A stretch of DNA of 64,000 nucleotides from Leptospira sp. (lineage in GTDB: Bacteria > Spirochaetota > Leptospiria > Leptospirales > Leptospiraceae), in contig JACVCB010000008.1 in NCBI GenBank assembly GCA_016742255.1, positions 89,124 to 153,123 on the forward strand, written 5' to 3'. The translations under genes were made by a program, and so were the position numbers. Of the stretch, positions 60,921 to 64,000 are shown piece after piece; positions within the stretch are counted from its first letter, which is position 1; each line of letters starts with the position of its first letter. The notes beneath the pieces are model-generated. The model did no database searches and was not told the DNA's origin. It saw nothing but the letters and a program-made list of their open reading frames with translations.

Positions 60921-62021
60921 GATACCATTATGGATGAGAAAATAAACTCCTCCGATGATCCTTTCAATTTTGGATCCAAATAACCAATCACCTAACACCA
61001 TGATGCCTGTTTCCTTACAAAGGGATTTCCATTCTAAGAATTCCTCTGAATCAAGTTGTAAAGCACCCTCACGACCAAGGAGTGGCATCTGGGCCTGTGC
61101 ATACTTCCAGCGGTGGTTCCAAATTCCATCGGGATTCGGTGCCTGCCATTTTTCCTTTAAGGTAGATGTTAACATTTCTTCATAAAAGGGAGTTGGTTTT
61201 TTATCTGCATCCATCCAATAATCAAAATGTGATTCAGAAAACATTGCTGAAAATTGTACAAGTAATGTGGAACCATGATCATTTTGAATCGGGTATTTGA
61301 TAAATTCCCAACTTTGGTATTCCCAATCTTCACCCCTTTCCAAAACTGTATTTACTGGGTATTTGGCACTTTGGTTCAATCCGAATGTTTCCAAGTCTGG
61401 TCTCCAGTTTTTCCAATGAAATAAACTAACAAGAGTTTTTCGGTAATCATTATAAGTTTCTAAAAACTGAATCCATTTTTCTAGATAGACATTCGATTCA
61501 GAATGTTTGAATATTTCAAGGATTTGAGGGATTGGGAGCGTAAAGATCACTTCTTTTGAAGAAACTTGTTCCATTCGTTGGTTTGTATTGGAATAAAAAT
61601 CACAATTCCATCCATCTTCTTTATTTTGGATGATGGATTTTAAGGTCATACTTTGGGAGGTAGGGTGGTCTCTCAACATTCCTTTCACAATGGATTCCAT
61701 TCCATACACTGGATAGTGGTGGTGGATGTCATAAATCGGTTTTGTTTCCACCGAAACATGGTTCGAATTCCAGATCTCAAATAAATTATAGGATGAAGTT
61801 TTTCCTAACCAATTGACTTCCATCTGGTCTCGGAACATCGTAGCTCCGATATCGAATCGAATTCCCATATCTTGAAATTCTTTTGTGGTAACCCTCCCGC
61901 CGGGATATCTTGCTTTGTCAAATAACCGAACTTCTGGTTTCATCATCATGATGGATGCTCCAGTGATTCCAGAGCCAACAACGATGGGGGGTTCTGATGA
62001 TTTCAAATCAAATTCGCTCAC
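60915..62021 (-). CDS. FAD-dependent amine-oxidase/renalase-like oxidoreductase
   Basis: 368 residues. The FAD-binding start IVVGSGITGASIM, then DKARYPGGRVTT and FDIGATMF, follow the renalase/flavin amine oxidase pattern. GIMVLGDWLFGSKIERIIGGV near the end is the second FAD contact, though more diverged than usual. Substrate unknown. Confidence 0.8.
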   Translation of the reverse strand: MSEFDLKSSEPPIVVGSGITGASIMMMKPEVRLFDKARYPGGRVTTKEFQDMGIRFDIGATMFRDQMEVNWLGKTSSYNLFEIWNSNHVSVETKPIYDIHHHYPVYGMESIVKGMLRDHPTSQSMTLKSIIQNKEDGWNCDFYSNTNQRMEQVSSKEVIFTLPIPQILEIFKHSESNVYLEKWIQFLETYNDYRKTLVSLFHWKNWRPDLETFGLNQSAKYPVNTVLERGEDWEYQSWEFIKYPIQNDHGSTLLVQFSAMFSESHFDYWMDADKKPTPFYEEMLTSTLKEKWQAPNPDGIWNHRWKYAQAQMPLLGREGALQLDSEEFLEWKSLCKETGIMVLGDWLFGSKIERIIGGVYFLIHNGIL

Positions 62022-62048
62022 GTTGGATTAGACGGAATATAGATATGT

Positions 62049-62270
62049 TTATAATTGTTTGATCAAGGTTTTCAAATCATTGATGAGGGAAAAAGGAACA
62101 GGTTTAATTTCTTCAGCGAGTTGGATTGTGTCTTGGATTGTCCTTGTGAGGACTTGTTTTTCTGCTTGGTAGGCTGCTTGGGGCAGTTTGGTTTTATTCT
62201 TTTTAAAGATCGATACTTTCGTGTCTATGATTTCAATCATCTGGTTTAAATACTGTATTTTTTGATCCAT
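62049..62270 (-). CDS. Small coiled-coil hypothetical protein
   Basis: 73 residues from the ATG at 62270 (a TTG or ATG six codons upstream is possible). Heptad-like DQKIQYLNQMIEIIDTKVSI and TRTIQDTIQLAEEI suggest two helices forming a coiled coil. It lies 28 nt from the oxidoreductase gene on the same strand. No family recognised. Confidence 0.5.
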   Translation of the reverse strand: MDQKIQYLNQMIEIIDTKVSIFKKNKTKLPQAAYQAEKQVLTRTIQDTIQLAEEIKPVPFSLINDLKTLIKQL

Positions 62271-62349
62271 AAGGAAAACTTGTAACACGGATCGGAAAAA
62301 TGAGAAACCAATTTTTGAATTGGTACTTTCTTAGAATGTAGGGGATGTG

Positions 62350-62922
62350 ATGACAGACGAGATTTGGGATTCTTTTTTACCAAATGAATACAAGGTCCTT
62401 TCTCCGTACCAGTGGACTCCTATTGAGATCATTCGGTTCACCTGGGAGTATCTAAAAACAGATTCGGTGACTTCCGTAATGGATTTAGGTTCTGGTGTGG
62501 GTAAATTCTGTTTGAACTTGGTCCAGTTTTCCAATCGAAGTTTCCCTGTGTATGGTGTCGAAGATCGTAAGGGATTAGTAGATGTTTCAGAAACGTTAAG
62601 GCAAAAACTGAAAATAACAGGTGTTACCTTTATTCATTCTGATTTTTTAGTCAATTTTCCTTATGGACATTCTCATTATTATGTTTTTAATCCTTTGTAT
62701 GAAATGATGAAGGGACAACATTCGATTGATTTCAATAAAGAAAAGTCTGCCATGTTTTTTATCAAAAACTTACAAATTTTAAAGAATCATTTAAGCCATT
62801 GCAAAAAAGGTACAAAACTGATCACCTATCACGGATTTGGTGGAAGTGTTCTCCCTGGTTACAAAATTGTCAAACAAAAGAAGTTGGAATTCGGAGATTG
62901 GATGGTTTGGGAAAAAGAATAA
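62350..62922 (+). CDS. SAM-dependent methyltransferase-like protein
   Basis: 190 residues. Motif I VMDLGSGVGKFC (about 43-54) and a following acidic strand end (YGVEDRKGL) fit a class I methyltransferase. FNPLYEMM stands at the motif IV position, where N/D-P-P-Y is usual. The N-terminal TPIEIIRFTWEYLK resembles DOT1-like lysine methyltransferases. Target unknown. Confidence 0.72.
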   Translation: MTDEIWDSFLPNEYKVLSPYQWTPIEIIRFTWEYLKTDSVTSVMDLGSGVGKFCLNLVQFSNRSFPVYGVEDRKGLVDVSETLRQKLKITGVTFIHSDFLVNFPYGHSHYYVFNPLYEMMKGQHSIDFNKEKSAMFFIKNLQILKNHLSHCKKGTKLITYHGFGGSVLPGYKIVKQKKLEFGDWMVWEKE

Positions 62923-62954
62923 TCCATTTCCCAAAATTCATCGTTTCAAAATTG

Positions 62955-64000
62955 CTAAATTGATTTTGCGTATTTTTTTCGGATATGTGGTTTTGCGACA
63001 AAAAGGTAGAATAAACCTGTTGTTACCACCACAAGAGATGTAAAAATCATTCCGTAATTGATGAACCAAGGTTCGTCTGGAGATCTTGGCCATACCATAT
63101 TCGATACAGCAATGATTCCATAAACCAAGGCAAGTAGGTTAATTCCATAACCATACTTTCCTAACGTAAAACTACCTTGTGGTTTCCATCCTTTGAACCT
63201 GGCATATAAGGCTCCAAAGACAACCATTTGAAATGCCACATAAATTCCGCAAGATGCAAAACTGATGATGGTCGTGACTGTATCTTGTAACCAGTATCCT
63301 ATGCTTGTGATGATGATGGGTATAATCCCAGTGACGATCAGAGCTTTTGTTGGAACTTTTCCTTTTTTAGAAAGATGGTTTAAATATTGGCTACCAAATA
63401 TCATTCCATCTCTTGCAAATGAAAATAACAATCGACTCGCCGCGGCTTGTAAACTCAATAAACAGGATAAAAAGGAAATCATCACTACAACAATAACCAA
63501 TCGATAACCAGTCATTCCCATAGCAGTTGTGAGTGTGGTGGTAACTGGATCAGAATCTTCTCCTGATATCGCTTTTTCCACATTGGGCAGTGCTAAAAGT
63601 AGGGCCAAACAAATGAAAATGGCAGCTCCACCACCAATGTAAATTGTCATACGCATGGATTTAGGAATCGCCGAACCTGCATTCGGTGTTTCTTCGGCTA
63701 CATCTCCACATGCCTCAAATCCATAATAACAAAACATCGCGGCAACCGAAGAGGCAAGAAATGCTGGAAAATAATCGACTCCACTTCCGAAAGAAAACGT
63801 ATTCCATAAAATTGAAATAGAATTTACTTTTGCAAAAAAAAGTAAATATCCCCCAACAAGGATAGCACCTACAAGTTCACAGAAAAAACCAAAAAAGGCA
63901 ACCTGTGCTAATAATTTTGTTCCACTTAAATTGAGTAAGGTGGAGATTAGAATCATACCAATTGCAATCCAAATAAATCCCGTATTTCCCAGTTCCACTC
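62955..64000 (-). CDS. APC-family amino-acid permease (N-terminus beyond window)
   Basis: At least 347 residues, running off the right edge. About nine hydrophobic segments remain. CYYGFEACGDVAEETPNAGSAIPKSM is the APC transport motif region (F-E/F-G...EE..NP...IP). It probably imports an amino acid or amine. The true start is outside the window. Confidence 0.88.
   Translation of the reverse strand, partial: VELGNTGFIWIAIGMILISTLLNLSGTKLLAQVAFFGFFCELVGAILVGGYLLFFAKVNSISILWNTFSFGSGVDYFPAFLASSVAAMFCYYGFEACGDVAEETPNAGSAIPKSMRMTIYIGGGAAIFICLALLLALPNVEKAISGEDSDPVTTTLTTAMGMTGYRLVIVVVMISFLSCLLSLQAAASRLLFSFARDGMIFGSQYLNHLSKKGKVPTKALIVTGIIPIIITSIGYWLQDTVTTIISFASCGIYVAFQMVVFGALYARFKGWKPQGSFTLGKYGYGINLLALVYGIIAVSNMVWPRSPDEPWFINYGMIFTSLVVVTTGLFYLFVAKPHIRKKYAKSI

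Overview
The window is chromosomal DNA from a spirochaete, most likely a Leptospira. The evidence is the str/S10-spc-alpha ribosomal block with Leptospira-style proteins, many short spirochaetal lipoboxes (SC, GSC), a family recorded mainly in spirochaetes (TIGR02757), a moderate G+C content and very tight gene packing. The G+C content looks closer to the saprophytic (L. biflexa-like) clade than to L. interrogans, but that placement is inference from reading, not a computed match.

Region 1 (1-17.9 kb, + strand) is one long translation/transcription block. It holds the end of rpsG, a terminator, a divergent EF-G/TetM-like GTPase where fusA normally sits, tuf, then rpsJ-rplCDWB-rpsS-rplV-rpsC-rplP-rpmC-rpsQ, rplNXE-rpsN(Z)-rpsH-rplFR-rpsE-rpmD-rplO-secY-adk, and infA-rpmJ-rpsMKD-rpoA-rplQ, closed by a strong terminator. 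map is absent between adk and infA, and infA appears to start with CTG.

Region 2 (18-35.6 kb) is housekeeping and signalling: a soluble PAS-PAS histidine kinase, an acyltransferase/glycerol-3-phosphate dehydrogenase fusion, hisZ-purA, tRNA-Lys and tRNA-Glu, a TIGR02757 protein with endonuclease III-like features, HMG-CoA lyase, an orphan peptide-type ABC ATPase, a TPR protein, ccmABC, a REC-PP2C phosphatase coupled to purC-purS-purQ, glgC and an EAL phosphodiesterase.

Region 3 (35.7-52.3 kb) is a dense iron-sulfur and thiol neighbourhood. On the + strand lies a suf operon (sufC-sufD-Rieske-sufS-sufU-sufT, no sufB) preceded by a perfect inverted repeat that resembles a Fur/PerR box. It runs straight into ggt, gshA and a free-standing ATP-grasp glutathione synthase (a split GshF). 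On the - strand follow two glutaredoxins, two BolA proteins, a GST, an ABC-2 exporter, TrhO, a mycothione/glutathione-reductase-like flavoprotein, a periplasmic nuclease, a MAPEG protein and a glyoxalase II-like hydrolase. Together these cover synthesis, reduction, use and breakdown of a low-molecular-weight thiol plus Fe-S assembly and delivery.

Region 4 (52.3-64 kb) contains serA, lysS and tRNA-Leu. Beyond it is an AT-rich accessory stretch (56.6-59.3 kb) of small lipoproteins and unknown proteins, including what looks like a frameshifted secreted-protein gene and an intergenic segment with several hairpins. Ordinary genes then resume (hydrolase, DUF1499, FAD oxidoreductase, methyltransferase), ending in an amino-acid permease cut by the window edge. 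I see no insertion sequence, prophage, CRISPR array or rRNA gene.
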